A stretch of DNA of 64,000 nt from DASUHT01 sp038230835. Lineage in GTDB: Bacteria > Actinomycetota > Thermoleophilia > Gaiellales > JAICJC01. Positions 1 to 9,600 of this stretch are shown piece after piece; position 1 is the first letter of the stretch; the number at the start of each line of letters is the position of its first letter. A program made the position numbers and the translations under genes. The notes under the pieces were generated by a model, which searched no databases, had not been told where the DNA came from, and saw only the letters and a program-made list of their open reading frames with translations. The stretch is taken from contig JBBRMM010000014.1 in NCBI GenBank assembly GCA_038230835.1, forward strand, positions 30,968 to 94,967, in the 5' to 3' direction.

Positions 1-2
1 CG

Positions 3-1448
3 GCCGCCGCCGGCTGGGACGTTCTGCTCGCCGACCACCACGCCGCGTGGGCTGCTGCCTGGGCACGCTGCGACGTCGAGATCGAGGGTGATCCAGAGTC
101 ACAGCTCGGTGTCCGCTTCGCGATCGCGCAGATGATCGCCGTCGCTCCGACCGCCGATTCCGGAGCATCGATCGCCGCCAAGGGGCTCACAGGCGAGGGC
201 TACAAGGGTCACGTCTTCTGGGACACCGACATCTTCCTGCTGCCGTTCTACGCGTACTCGCTGCCGGAGGTTGCGCGCCGCCTGCTCGCCTACCGCGTCG
301 ACACCCTGCCCGCGGCCCAGCGGCATGCACAGGATGCGAGGCTGAAGGGTGCCTGGTTCGCGTGGGAGAGCGCCGCCAGCGGAGAGGACGTGACGCCGGA
401 GTTCGTGGTCGGGCCGGGTGGCCGCCACCTGCACGTGCTGACCGGCAAGCAGGAGATCCACGTCGTCGGCGACGTGGCCTGGGCGGTCGACGCCTACCTG
501 CGATCGAACGCCGACAGACCCCTGCTCGAAGACGGCGGTTCCGATCTCGTGCTCGAAGCGGCCCGCTTCTACGCCACCCGCGGGATCGAGACCGATCGTG
601 GCTACGAGATCCACACCGTGATCGGCCCGGACGAGTTGCACGAGGGTGTCGACAACAGCGCGTACACCAACGTGATGGGTGCGTGGACGATGCGCCGAGC
701 GGCCGAACTGGTTCGGTCCGGCTTCGCCCTCGCAGATGCCGGCGAGGCCGAGCGCTGGATCGACCTGGCCGATCGGATGCTGGTGCTGCGCAACCGCGAC
801 GGGCTGATCGAACAGCACGAGGGGTTCCTCGAGCTGCCGGAGGCCGGTCGCGGGCCGGAGGATCGCAGCGAGCTCGCGTGGCAGCGCGATCGAATGGACT
901 GGCGAGATGTGAAGCAGGCCGACGTGGTGATGCTGATGGCTGTCCTCGAGCCGCAGTTCACCGAGCAGGAACGGCTGGCCCATTACCTCCTCTACGAGCC
1001 ACTGACACGCCATCTGTCATCCCTCTCGGAGGCCGTCCACTCGCTGGTCGCGCGGCGCGTCGATCTCCACGATGCGGCCGACGAGTATCTCGCCCGGGCG
1101 ATCGCGATCGACCTCTACGACAGCCGCGGCAACCGGCCGGACGGGATGCACATGGCGACGCAAGGCGGGGTGTGGCAGGCGGTCGTCCTCGGGTGCGGCG
1201 GAATCCGTGCAGACGGTGAGGGGCCGCTTCGGATCGATCCCCGGCTGGCGCCCGGCTGGACCGGCCTGCGCTTCTCGGTCTCCCACCGCGGCGTGCAGGT
1301 GACGATCACGCTTCGTCACGATCAGGCGACCGTCGAGGTCGAGTCGGGCACCGCCGACATCGAGTTGCCGGGATTCACGGGCACGGTGTCGCCCGGGCAC
1401 GCGGTCCGCTTGCACAGGGTCGGCTCGGGCTGGCGCATCGCGGCGTGA
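3..1448 (+). CDS. Glycoside hydrolase family 65 protein (3' part, runs in from the left edge)
   Basis: The frame is open from the first bases of the window, so the gene starts upstream; 481 codons are visible. GH65 enzymes phosphorolyse or hydrolyse alpha-glucosides such as trehalose, maltose, kojibiose or nigerose. The (alpha/alpha)6 barrel core is recognised from HVFWDTDIF (about residue 70 of the fragment) and GPDELHEGVDNSAYTN (about residue 208), whose Glu matches the general acid of the family. A beta-sandwich C-terminal domain follows. The missing N-terminus should carry the beta-sandwich and linker domains. Substrate, and phosphorylase versus hydrolase, cannot be told from this part. 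The stop overlaps the next start by 4 nt (GTGA), so the EamA gene is translationally coupled. Confidence 0.9.
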   Translation, partial: AAAGWDVLLADHHAAWAAAWARCDVEIEGDPESQLGVRFAIAQMIAVAPTADSGASIAAKGLTGEGYKGHVFWDTDIFLLPFYAYSLPEVARRLLAYRVDTLPAAQRHAQDARLKGAWFAWESAASGEDVTPEFVVGPGGRHLHVLTGKQEIHVVGDVAWAVDAYLRSNADRPLLEDGGSDLVLEAARFYATRGIETDRGYEIHTVIGPDELHEGVDNSAYTNVMGAWTMRRAAELVRSGFALADAGEAERWIDLADRMLVLRNRDGLIEQHEGFLELPEAGRGPEDRSELAWQRDRMDWRDVKQADVVMLMAVLEPQFTEQERLAHYLLYEPLTRHLSSLSEAVHSLVARRVDLHDAADEYLARAIAIDLYDSRGNRPDGMHMATQGGVWQAVVLGCGGIRADGEGPLRIDPRLAPGWTGLRFSVSHRGVQVTITLRHDQATVEVESGTADIELPGFTGTVSPGHAVRLHRVGSGWRIAA

Positions 1449-2377
1449 GCCGCATCCGCGGCTACCTGTTGGTGGGGGCTGCCGCCAGCCTGTGGGGTCT
1501 CAACGGCGCGGTGTCGAAGGTAGTGCTGGCCAACGGCCTCGACAGCAGCCGGCTGACCCAGGCCCGCGTGACCGGCGCTTTCGTCGGACTCCTCGGTCTG
1601 CTGCTGGCGAGGCGCCCGGCCGCCCTTCGAGCGACCCGCAGCCAGGCCGCGTATCTGATCGTGTTCGGCCTGGTTGGGCTGAACGGCGTGCAGCTCTTCT
1701 ACTTTCAGGCCATTCACCGACTGCCGATCGGGATCGCGGTGCTGATCGAATACCTGGCACCGGTGCTGGTGGCGCTGTACGTGCGCTTCGTGCTCGGCCG
1801 CGCCATCGGGTCACGGCTGTGGGCTTCGATCGCCCTGGTGCTGGTTGGACTGGCGCTGATGGTCGACGTGATCGGGGGCGGTGGCAGCCTGTCCAGCCTC
1901 GGGGTTGGCTTCGCGCTCCTCGCGGCGCTGTCATACGCGCTCTACATCCTGATGGCGGAACGCCTGGCGGGCGCGCGCCCGGCCGAAGCCACCCTGTGCT
2001 GGGGGTTCGGCACGGCCGCGCTGTTCTGGGCGTTCGCGGCCCCTCTGTGGACGTTCCCGGTGTCGCTGTTGGGCACGTCGGTCAGCCTCGGCGGGCGCCT
2101 GCACGCGATCCACCTGCCACTCGGACTGCTCGTGGGGTGGGTGGTGGTGATGGGCACGCTGATCCCGTTTGCGATGTTGGTGGGCGCGCTCGTGGCACTC
2201 CCGGCGACGCGCATCACGCTGCTCTCGACGTGGGAGCCGGTGGCCGGGGCGATCATTGCCTGGGCCTGGCTCACCGAGCGGCTGGCCGGCCCGCAACTGA
2301 TCGGTGCAGGTCTCGTGCTGGCGGGCATCCTGGTCGCCGAGACCACGCAGGCCGACAATTTACACAACCCTCACTGA
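1445..2377 (+). CDS. EamA/DMT-family transporter
   Basis: A 310-aa integral membrane protein with two EamA repeats (about residues 5-140 and 155-298) and about ten hydrophobic helices, the normal size for drug/metabolite transporters of the RhaT/EamA group. It begins with Gly/Ala-rich LLVGAAASLWGLNGAVSK, typical of the first helix. The GTG start lies inside the GTGA overlap with the GH65 stop, so the two are probably cotranscribed; a link to export or import of a sugar or metabolite is an inference from that context only. Substrate unknown. Confidence 0.9.
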   Translation: MSRIRGYLLVGAAASLWGLNGAVSKVVLANGLDSSRLTQARVTGAFVGLLGLLLARRPAALRATRSQAAYLIVFGLVGLNGVQLFYFQAIHRLPIGIAVLIEYLAPVLVALYVRFVLGRAIGSRLWASIALVLVGLALMVDVIGGGGSLSSLGVGFALLAALSYALYILMAERLAGARPAEATLCWGFGTAALFWAFAAPLWTFPVSLLGTSVSLGGRLHAIHLPLGLLVGWVVVMGTLIPFAMLVGALVALPATRITLLSTWEPVAGAIIAWAWLTERLAGPQLIGAGLVLAGILVAETTQADNLHNPH

Positions 2378-2409
2378 GGATCAGGGTCCGGGTAGCCGAT
2401 CACCTATGC

Positions 2410-2907
2410 ATGAGATCAGCATGCCTCCTCGCCGCGACACTCGCCTCCGCCGCCGGACTGGCGGCAGGCGCAGCACCCGCGAGCGCCTCCTCCGCCCCTC
2501 CGTGGTACCAACTGATCACCGACGTCAACCATGTCCGTGCCACCCACGGCGTGCGCCCGGTGGTGCTCTCGCTCGGACTCTCCGACGCCGCCCGCGGGCA
2601 CTCGATCGACATGATGTGGCGCGGGTATTTCGGGCACACGAGCCCGGCAGGATCGACCTTCGTGGGGCGCATCATGCGCTCGAGCTGGGTGCGGTTCGGC
2701 GCCTGGTCTGCCGGTGAGACACTGGCCTGGGGTGTCGGCTCGTCGGGCGACCCGGCGGCTGTCGTGCAGGGTTGGCTGGCCAGCCCCGAGCACCGGGCGA
2801 TCATGCTCTCGCCGACGTACGGGATGATCGGCATCGGCCGAGTGACGGGCGATTTCATGCACCACGACGGTGCGGCGGTGTGGACCGTCGACTGGGGTCA
2901 CCGCTAG
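2410..2907 (+). CDS. Secreted CAP/SCP-domain protein
   Basis: A 165-aa protein. The ATG at 2410 opens a Sec signal peptide (MRSACLLAATLASAAGLAAG, cleavage probably after AxA near residue 26). The mature part is a bacterial CAP domain: N-x-x-R near the start, HSIDMMWRGYFGHTSP, GETLAWG and SPEHRAIML are the expected motifs. The function of bacterial CAP proteins is largely unsettled; extracellular. A longer open frame runs upstream through the EamA gene, but the signal peptide fixes the start. It ends 32 bp before ispH. Confidence 0.88.
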   Translation: MRSACLLAATLASAAGLAAGAAPASASSAPPWYQLITDVNHVRATHGVRPVVLSLGLSDAARGHSIDMMWRGYFGHTSPAGSTFVGRIMRSSWVRFGAWSAGETLAWGVGSSGDPAAVVQGWLASPEHRAIMLSPTYGMIGIGRVTGDFMHHDGAAVWTVDWGHR

Positions 2908-2927
2908 GTGATCCGCGGTCCGGGCGG

Positions 2928-2933
2928 TACCAT
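2928..2933 (+). promoter_or_regulatory. -10 element TACCAT for leaderless ispH
   Basis: TACCAT ends 6 nt before the GTG start of ispH, so transcription would begin at or next to the start codon. No Shine-Dalgarno sequence precedes the GTG. No convincing -35 hexamer. Confidence 0.55.
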
Positions 2934-2939
2934 CCGCCT

Positions 2940-3884
2940 GTGCCCCCCACCAAGCTTCTGCTCGCGTCTCCGCGCGGCTACTGCGCCGGCGTCGATCGCG
3001 CCGTCGACACGGTGGAGCGGGCGCTCGACCATTTCGGAGCGCCCGTGTACGTGCGCAAGGAGATCGTCCACAACCGCCACGTGGTCAGCGAGCTGACCCA
3101 GCGGGGGGCGGTGTTCGTCGATTCCGAGACCGATGTGCCGGAGGGGGCCGTGGTGGTGCTCTCGGCCCACGGTGTGGCGCCCGAGGTGTACCGCAACAGC
3201 CAGCTTCGGCGGCTGCACGTGCTGGACGCGACCTGCCCGCTGGTGACCAAGGTGCACGCCGAGGCTCGGAAGTTCGCCGCAGCCGGCTACACGATCGTCC
3301 TGGTCGGCCACGAGGGGCACGAGGAAGTGGTCGGCACGATGGGAGAGGCACCGGATGCCATCCGACTGATCGGGTCGATCGAGGAGATCGACGCTCTCGA
3401 GCTGCCCGATCCCGAGCGGGTGGCCTACATCACCCAGACCACGCTCTCCGTGGACGAGACGCTCGAGATCGTCTCCGCGCTCCGCAGCCGTTACCCCGCG
3501 ATCGTCGGCCCCAAGAACGACGACATCTGCTACGCGACCCAGAACCGGCAGAACGCCGTCAAGGAGCTCGCACGCGAGGTCGATGTGGTGCTTGTAATCG
3601 GGTCACGCAACTCGTCCAACTCCAACCGGCTGGTGGACGTGACGCGCGAGATGGGCGTCGCGGCTCACCTGATCGACGACGAGACCGACATCGATCCGGC
3701 GTGGCTGGAGCACGTCTCGGTGGTGGGCATCACCTCCGGCGCATCCGCCCCGGAATCGCTGGTCACCCGCGTCGTCGACCACTTCCGAGCCATGGGCGTG
3801 ACGGACATCGACTCGCACGAGTTGGTCGACGAGAACGTGCACTTCCAGCTCCCCGCGCAGCTCCGCCGCGTCGTCAACTCCTGA
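2940..3884 (+). CDS. ispH: 4-hydroxy-3-methylbut-2-enyl diphosphate reductase
   Basis: A 314-aa enzyme of the MEP isoprenoid pathway that reduces HMBPP to IPP and DMAPP with a 4Fe-4S cluster. The three cluster cysteines are present: Cys15 (YCAGVDRA), Cys99 (DATCPLVTKVH) and Cys197 (NDDICYATQNRQ). Substrate-binding His44 (IVHNRHVV) and His124 with the neighbouring Glu (VGHEGHEE) are also in place. The GTG at 2940 is chosen because the conserved N-terminus follows at once and a -10 element lies 6 nt upstream; the frame is open further upstream but overlaps the CAP gene. Its presence implies the MEP route in this organism. Confidence 0.97.
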   Translation: MPPTKLLLASPRGYCAGVDRAVDTVERALDHFGAPVYVRKEIVHNRHVVSELTQRGAVFVDSETDVPEGAVVVLSAHGVAPEVYRNSQLRRLHVLDATCPLVTKVHAEARKFAAAGYTIVLVGHEGHEEVVGTMGEAPDAIRLIGSIEEIDALELPDPERVAYITQTTLSVDETLEIVSALRSRYPAIVGPKNDDICYATQNRQNAVKELAREVDVVLVIGSRNSSNSNRLVDVTREMGVAAHLIDDETDIDPAWLEHVSVVGITSGASAPESLVTRVVDHFRAMGVTDIDSHELVDENVHFQLPAQLRRVVNS

Positions 3885-3940
3885 AGCCAGCGCTTGGCGA
3901 GCCCGTGTCGAGCAGCGGCCGCAGCCCGGGGGGAACACCG

Positions 3941-4014
3941 ACCCCACCCCACCCGGGGTCAGACCCCGTACGGACCGGGGCACAGATTCGACACGGAGGT
4001 GTGACTCCCGCGCC
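3941..4014 (+). repeat. Interspersed repeat copy 1 (C-tract + GGGGTC-A-GACCCC palindrome)
   Basis: A run of CCCC/A units is followed by the palindrome GGGGTCAGACCCC (3955-3967), then GTACGGACCGG and, about 25 nt on, CGGAGGTGTGAC. The same order recurs at about 35301 and 35531 in the same orientation. It lies between the convergent ispH and 627-aa secreted-protein genes. The minus strand carries G-runs that could fold into a G-quadruplex. It resembles REP-type intergenic repeats; no transposase is nearby. Confidence 0.75.
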
Positions 4015-4046
4015 GCGTCTGAATGCCAGGGCCGGCTCCGCGCGCT

Positions 4047-5930
4047 CTAGCGAAGCGCGAGCAGGGCGTCGATGTCGACGATCGCGCGGCCGGGCGTGCC
4101 CTGGCACACGATCCGGATCGTGTGCGCACCAATCCCGGCGAAGGCGTGGGCGTAGACCACCTGGCGGCGAAGGATGCCTGCCGCGTGCAGGTCGACAATG
4201 GCCACCCGCGTGCCGTCGATGTACACCGATGCCTTGCCGCGGCCCGAGCTCTTGGACGCCACCCAGGCGATCTGGCGCCCGGTGAAGTGCAGCGTCGCGG
4301 AGGCGCCGGCGTGAGTGGTGTAGCTGAGCGTGCCACCCGAGGCGCCCGAGACCCGAGCGTTGCGCACCCACGACCCGGAGTAGCTGATCGCCGAGCTCGA
4401 GTTCTGGGTCAGCGTGATTCGCGAGGTCGGCCCGGTCGTGTAGCCGACACCCGCGTTGTCGGAGCAGTCGGTCGCGAGGGCCTGGAAGCTGTAGGTGTGG
4501 TTGGGAGCTTCCAGCCGGCTCATGGTGGTCGCCGTCGCGAACGGCGGCACCGCCGCCGCGAACGGGCCCGAATCGATCTTCTCCTGCACGTTGTAGCGGC
4601 AGATGCCCGACAGGTTGTCAGAGCCGGCCCAGGACAGCGTGACCGGCACGTACGAGGTGATGGCCGTGCCGGCCACCATCCGCACGTCGGGTGCGGTGGT
4701 GATGGTGGGCGGGGTGGTGTCTGCTGCTGAATCGGAGAACTGGGTGAATCCCTGCTGGTCCACCCCGGCCACCTTCGTGAAGTCCCCGCCCACGTAGACC
4801 TGCTGCCCGTAGGCAAGCTCCGTGAATGGACCGAGAACCTGGTTGACCACCGGCGCCCAGGTGTCGAGCAGGCCGCTGACCGCATTGAGGGCGGCCATAT
4901 GGTGTCGCGTCTGACCCGGAGACGTCGAACCGAACGAGTTGAAGTGACCGGCCGCGATCACGTCACCGTGGTACATCGACACCCCGACCACGTCCCCGTC
5001 GAAGGATCCCGTCCAGCGCAGCGCGCCGGCCGGCTTGCCGCTCTGCGGCACCAGCGTGTACGACGGCAGGTGGCCGCCACCGCCGGTACCGGCTCCGTAC
5101 AGGTAGCTCGTGTTTTCCGCCAGCCCGATGATCGGATAGATGGGATGCGAGGCCCACGGCAGCGTGCGGCCGGTGATCGCGTCCACCGCCGCCAGGTGGT
5201 TCTCCGACACCTGGTTCACGAGGTGGAAGAGGCCGCCCATGAACACCCGGCTTCGGTTCGGCGAAAGCAGCAACGCGCGCACCTCGCCGTCCGTGCCGGA
5301 CACCCACGGCAGGATCTGGCCGCCGTGCGAGAGCCCGACCGAGGCGGCGTTCTTGTGCGCGAGGCCGTCGACGTTGGTGAACGCTCCACCGAGGTAGACG
5401 CGGACGCCGGCGACGACAATGGCATACACCGAGCCGTTGGTGCGACCGTTCCAGGCCAGCGGGACGCCCGCATTGTTGTTGCGGGCGGACGGAATGGCCA
5501 CGATGTGCTGGTGGGAACTGCCGTCAACGGTGGTGAAGTCCCCGCCGGCGAAGATCGTGTTGCCCGAGGGGCCGATGGCGAGCGAGCGCACGGTGGCGTT
5601 CGGTTCGGGATCCCACGGCAGCACATGGCCTGTGCCGGCATCGATCGCAAACAGGTTGCTGCGCGGGACGTCACCAGCGCCGACCGGCTGTCCAATATCC
5701 ACAGCGTCGGTGAACGACCCCGCCACGTAGACGATGCCGTCGGCGCGGAGGATCGCGTGCACGGTGAAGTTCGTCGTCGATGGCGTGCCGTCCACCTGTG
5801 CAGAGCTGTCGGGCACGCCCGACAGCGTGATCGCACCCAGCGCCGAGGACGCCGTCGCGGAGGCGGCGATCGCGGCGATGGCCAGGGCGGCCAGCGCGCG
5901 GCGAGCGGGTGTCGGGTGAAGAATCGTCAT
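4047..5930 (-). CDS. Large secreted propeller-like repeat protein with C-terminal sandwich domain
   Basis: A 627-aa exported protein. The N-terminus is a signal peptide (Ala-rich helix to about residue 33). About residues 55-400 hold repeats of the form (Y/F)xxGxFT built around YVAGSFTDAV, FAGGDFTTVDG, YLGGAFTNVDG, FMGGLFHLV and YVGGDFTKVAG, alternating with LPWDPEPN / LPWVSG-type strands; this is like the delta-60/DUF5122 beta-propeller repeats. About residues 405-500 look like an Ig-like module (TPPTITTAPDV) and 510-627 like a carbohydrate-binding-type beta-sandwich. Function unknown, presumably cell surface or extracellular. ATG 5930 is preferred over a TTG 9 nt upstream. Convergent with ispH. 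Confidence 0.82.
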   Translation of the reverse strand: MTILHPTPARRALAALAIAAIAASATASSALGAITLSGVPDSSAQVDGTPSTTNFTVHAILRADGIVYVAGSFTDAVDIGQPVGAGDVPRSNLFAIDAGTGHVLPWDPEPNATVRSLAIGPSGNTIFAGGDFTTVDGSSHQHIVAIPSARNNNAGVPLAWNGRTNGSVYAIVVAGVRVYLGGAFTNVDGLAHKNAASVGLSHGGQILPWVSGTDGEVRALLLSPNRSRVFMGGLFHLVNQVSENHLAAVDAITGRTLPWASHPIYPIIGLAENTSYLYGAGTGGGGHLPSYTLVPQSGKPAGALRWTGSFDGDVVGVSMYHGDVIAAGHFNSFGSTSPGQTRHHMAALNAVSGLLDTWAPVVNQVLGPFTELAYGQQVYVGGDFTKVAGVDQQGFTQFSDSAADTTPPTITTAPDVRMVAGTAITSYVPVTLSWAGSDNLSGICRYNVQEKIDSGPFAAAVPPFATATTMSRLEAPNHTYSFQALATDCSDNAGVGYTTGPTSRITLTQNSSSAISYSGSWVRNARVSGASGGTLSYTTHAGASATLHFTGRQIAWVASKSSGRGKASVYIDGTRVAIVDLHAAGILRRQVVYAHAFAGIGAHTIRIVCQGTPGRAIVDIDALLALR

Positions 5931-5985
5931 TCCGTCCAAAGCGGCAGCAGCCGCATACCCAGTCTCCAGGGACCTGAACCCGCCG

Positions 5986-6609
5986 TCAAGGCGCCTGCAC
6001 GACGATCACCTCGGTGAACCGATCGCCGTCGACCTGCAGCCCGTAGCATCCCGCGGCGGCGAACTCCAGCTCGATCACGTCCCGCCGCCATCCGACGGAG
6101 CCGTGCGTGGCCGGCGGGATCTGCAGCTCCGAAAACGGTGCGGCGGACGCCGCAAGGGCCGCGAAGCCGAGCGGACGCGGACCGTCCAACTGGTGCCCGC
6201 GGACGAGCACGGGACCCCGGTAGGAGGGGGCGATCTCGATCGTCACCCGCCCCGCGTTCCACCCTCCGACCGTGTCGCTCACGGTCAGCGCCGGTCCACC
6301 GAGACCCGTGAACACGGGCCCAAAGCCGAGCCCGGCAGGGATCCCCGGCGCAAATCGATGTGCGAGCTGGGCCGGACAGCGTCCATGCGCGCCCACGTGC
6401 GGCAGAGCCAGCGCCCGCCGCAAGCGCACCGGCGCCCCGCCGGCGCACGTGCGGCAGAGCGGCGCATATCCAGGGGGGCGGTGCGGTGGCTGGAGCGGAA
6501 CAGCGGGAGCGGAAACCTGCACCGACGCCGTGCCGCCGAGGCACCCGGCCGCCGGCAGCGCCGCCAATGCGAGCACTGCGAGCAGCCCCGGGCCGCCGCG
6601 CGCGTTCAG
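5986..6609 (-). CDS. Putative lipoprotein translationally coupled to ileS
   Basis: A protein of about 207 aa with a lipobox (ALPAAGC) about 20 residues in; the mature part contains CRTC and a beta-rich C-terminal half ending GDRFTEVIVVQAP. No family recognised. In this frame there is no ATG, GTG or TTG between the ileS stop and the signal peptide except a GTG that leaves an implausibly short, uncharged leader. The CTG that overlaps the ileS stop as CTGA gives a normal lipoprotein leader with an Arg near its N-terminus, so I propose CTG at 6609. GTG 6690, inside ileS, is the alternative. Membrane-anchored, outside the cytoplasm. Confidence 0.62.
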   Translation of the reverse strand: MNARGGPGLLAVLALAALPAAGCLGGTASVQVSAPAVPLQPPHRPPGYAPLCRTCAGGAPVRLRRALALPHVGAHGRCPAQLAHRFAPGIPAGLGFGPVFTGLGGPALTVSDTVGGWNAGRVTIEIAPSYRGPVLVRGHQLDGPRPLGFAALAASAAPFSELQIPPATHGSVGWRRDVIELEFAAAGCYGLQVDGDRFTEVIVVQAP

Positions 6610-9600
6610 GATTGAGCGGGTTCGTCCCGCTGGACCGCCAGCTCCGGTCCCGGGGTGAGCGCCACCGCCAACGTCTCGGAAGCAATCCACTCGCCGTGGC
6701 GCTCGAAGGCGGCGGTCACCTCCCCGTCGGCGCGCGGGTAGGTGAGCTTGATCCGGTCGGTGACCGCGAGGCCGGCGGCCTTGCGCAGCTCCTGAACCTG
6801 GCGGATCACGTCGCGTACGGTGCCCTCGAGCGCCAGCTCGGGAGTGATCTCGGTGTCCAGCGCCACCGCGAAGCCGTCGCCGTCCACGACCGCGAAGCCC
6901 TCCCGCGCGCGGGTTCGCAACTCGAACTCGTCGCGCTCGAGCACCCAGTCACCAACCTGCACGCGGTCGCCGTCGAGCGTGAACTCGCCTTCCCGCAGCA
7001 GCCCGCGGATGATGTCCAGGTCGCGGCCGTACTTGGGGCCGAGCAGCTTCAGCAGCGGCATCACCTCGACCTCCGCGAATTCCTCACTCGAGCTGGTCAA
7101 GTCCACCCGCTTGACCCCCAGCTCGGCGGCGATCAGGTCGGCGTGCGCCGACACCTGCGTGCGTCGCACCGCGTCGGCCGTCGCCACCGTCGCCGACGCG
7201 AGCGGCTGGCGCAGCTTGATGCCCGCGTCGTTGCGGGCGCTGTGGCCGAGGCTGACCACCACCCGCACCGACGCCATCTGCGCGGTCAGCTGGTCGTCGC
7301 GCAGCATCGGGTTGACGGCGGGGTAGCCGGACAGGTGCACGCTGGCCGGCGCGTCGGCACACACACCGCGGACGAGGTTCTGCCACAGCTCGTCGGCCAG
7401 GAACGGCATCACCGGCGCGACGCAGCGGATCCCCTGCACCAGCGCGTACCACAGCGTCTCGTGCGCAGCCCGCTTGTCCTCGCCGTCCTGCGACTTCCAA
7501 AACCGCGACCGGGAGCTGCGCACGTACCAATTCGAGAGGTCGTCCGTGTACGCATCGAACGCGCGCACGAGCCGCTGCAGGTCATAACCGTCGAGCGCGG
7601 CGCGGCACTCGGCGACGAGCTCTTGCGCGAGCGCCACCAACCACCGGTCGAGGGGGCGGACAGCCGGCGGCCCGGTCGCCAACGTCGAGTACGCCGGCCG
7701 ATGGTCGTCGATGTTGGCGTAGAGAACGAAGAACGCATACGCGTTCCACAGCTTCAGCCGCTCGCGCTTGACCTCGGTCGCCGGGCCGTAGCCGAAGTTG
7801 AGATTCGCAGCCGGGTTCTGGGCGGCATACATCCAACGCATCACGTCGGCGCCCATCGTGTCCACCGCGTCGTCGAACCAGATCGCGTTTCCCCACGACT
7901 TGTGCATCGGCCGGCCGGTCTCGTCGTTCACCTTCTCGTAGCTCAACACCGCTCGGTACGGCGCGCTGCCGTCGAGCACGACGCCCATGAACAGCATGGA
8001 GTAGAACCACAGCCGGATCTGCTCGCGCATCTCGCTCACCCAGGCGGCCGGGTACCAGCGCTCCCAGTGGGCGTGGTCCGGCAGGTCGGCCCGGGTGACA
8101 CCCACCCCAGCCCCTTCGGCGTAGCCCTCGGGGATCGTCGCCTCGTTGTGCCAGCCGAGCGTCGAGAACGGGACGATGCCGGCGTCCAGCCAGCAGTCGC
8201 CGACATCGGGCAGGCGGTGAGCCTCGGCGGCGCACGTCCCGCAGGCCACCACCACCTCGTCGATCCAGGGACGGTGCAGCTCCTCCAGGTGCTCCGTGCC
8301 GCGGACCGCCCTGGCCAGCAGGTCCGCCTTGGACGAGATCACCGTCATGTGACCCGCGTCGCAGAAGTAGAACGGCAGCGGCAGGCCCCAATACCGCTTG
8401 CGGCTGATGCACCAGTCGCCCATGTTGCGCAGCCAGTCCTCCATCCGCTTGCCGTACTGGGGCGGCGTCCACTCGACCTTGCGGGCAGCCTCGATCATCG
8501 GCTCCCGGATGTCGTCGCAGCGGATGAACCACTCGTCCACCAACCGGTGGATCAACTCGGTGCCGCAGCGCCAGCAGACCGGATAGCGGTGGGTGATCTC
8601 CGCGGCCCGCAGCAGCCGCCCGCGCTGGCCGAGGTCCTCGACCACGAGCTGGGCCGCGTCCGCCGTGTGGTGTCCGTGCAGCCAGCCGTACTCGCCGGTG
8701 AATGCGCCCGCCTCGTCCACCGGCATCAGCGTCGGCAGCCCCTCACGCTGTCCCAGCTCGAAGTCCTCCGCGCCGCACCCCGGTGCGATGTGGACGATCC
8801 CGGTGCCCTCGTCCATCGACACGTCGTCCCAGGCCACGACCCGGTGCTCGATGCCGGCGGCCGCCGGCAGGTCGTCGAACGGGCCGTCGTAGCGCAGGCC
8901 GACCAGCTCCGAACCGCGGACGGTGCCGATCACGGTGCCCTGCACCGGGACCGCGTCCCGCCGCGCGGCGGCCACGTACACGATCCCCGAGGACGTCTCG
9001 ATCTTCGCATAGTCGGCGTCGGGCAGGACTGCGGCGGCCACGTTGGCCGGAAGCGTCCACGGGGTCGTCGTCCAGACCACCAGGCACTCGCGCTCGCGGC
9101 CCACGATCGGCAGCCGGACGTGCAGGGATGGGTGGGTGAGCTCCTTGTAGGAGTCGATCAGCTCGTGCTGGGAGAGCGACGTACCGCACCGCGGGCACCA
9201 CGGCATCGAACGGTGTCCTCGATACAGCCAGCCGCGATCGTGGCACTCGCGCAGGAACGTCCAGATGTAGCTGATGTTCGCGTCGGTCATCGTGAAGTAA
9301 CTGCGGTCCCAGTCCATCCACTGACCGAGGCGGCGCGACTGCTCGGTCTGCACGGCGGCGTACTTGGCCACCCGGTCGCGGCAGGCGCGGGCGAACCGGT
9401 CGAGCCCGTACGCCTCGATCTCGGGCTTTGAGTTCAGGCCGAGGGCCTTTTCGACCTCGACCTCGACCCACAACCCCTGACAATCGAAGCCGTTCTGGTA
9501 GCGCAGGTCATGGCCGAGCATGGCGTGATAGCGCTGCCAGACGTCCTTCAGCGTGCGGCCCCAGGCGTGGTGCACGCCCATCGGGTTGTTGGCCGTGATC

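Noticed and set aside
6360..9431. 1023-codon open frame antisense to ileS
   Set aside because: It is fully antisense to a clear IleRS. The protein is His/Arg/Gly-rich shadow composition without domains, typical of reverse frames in very GC-rich genes.
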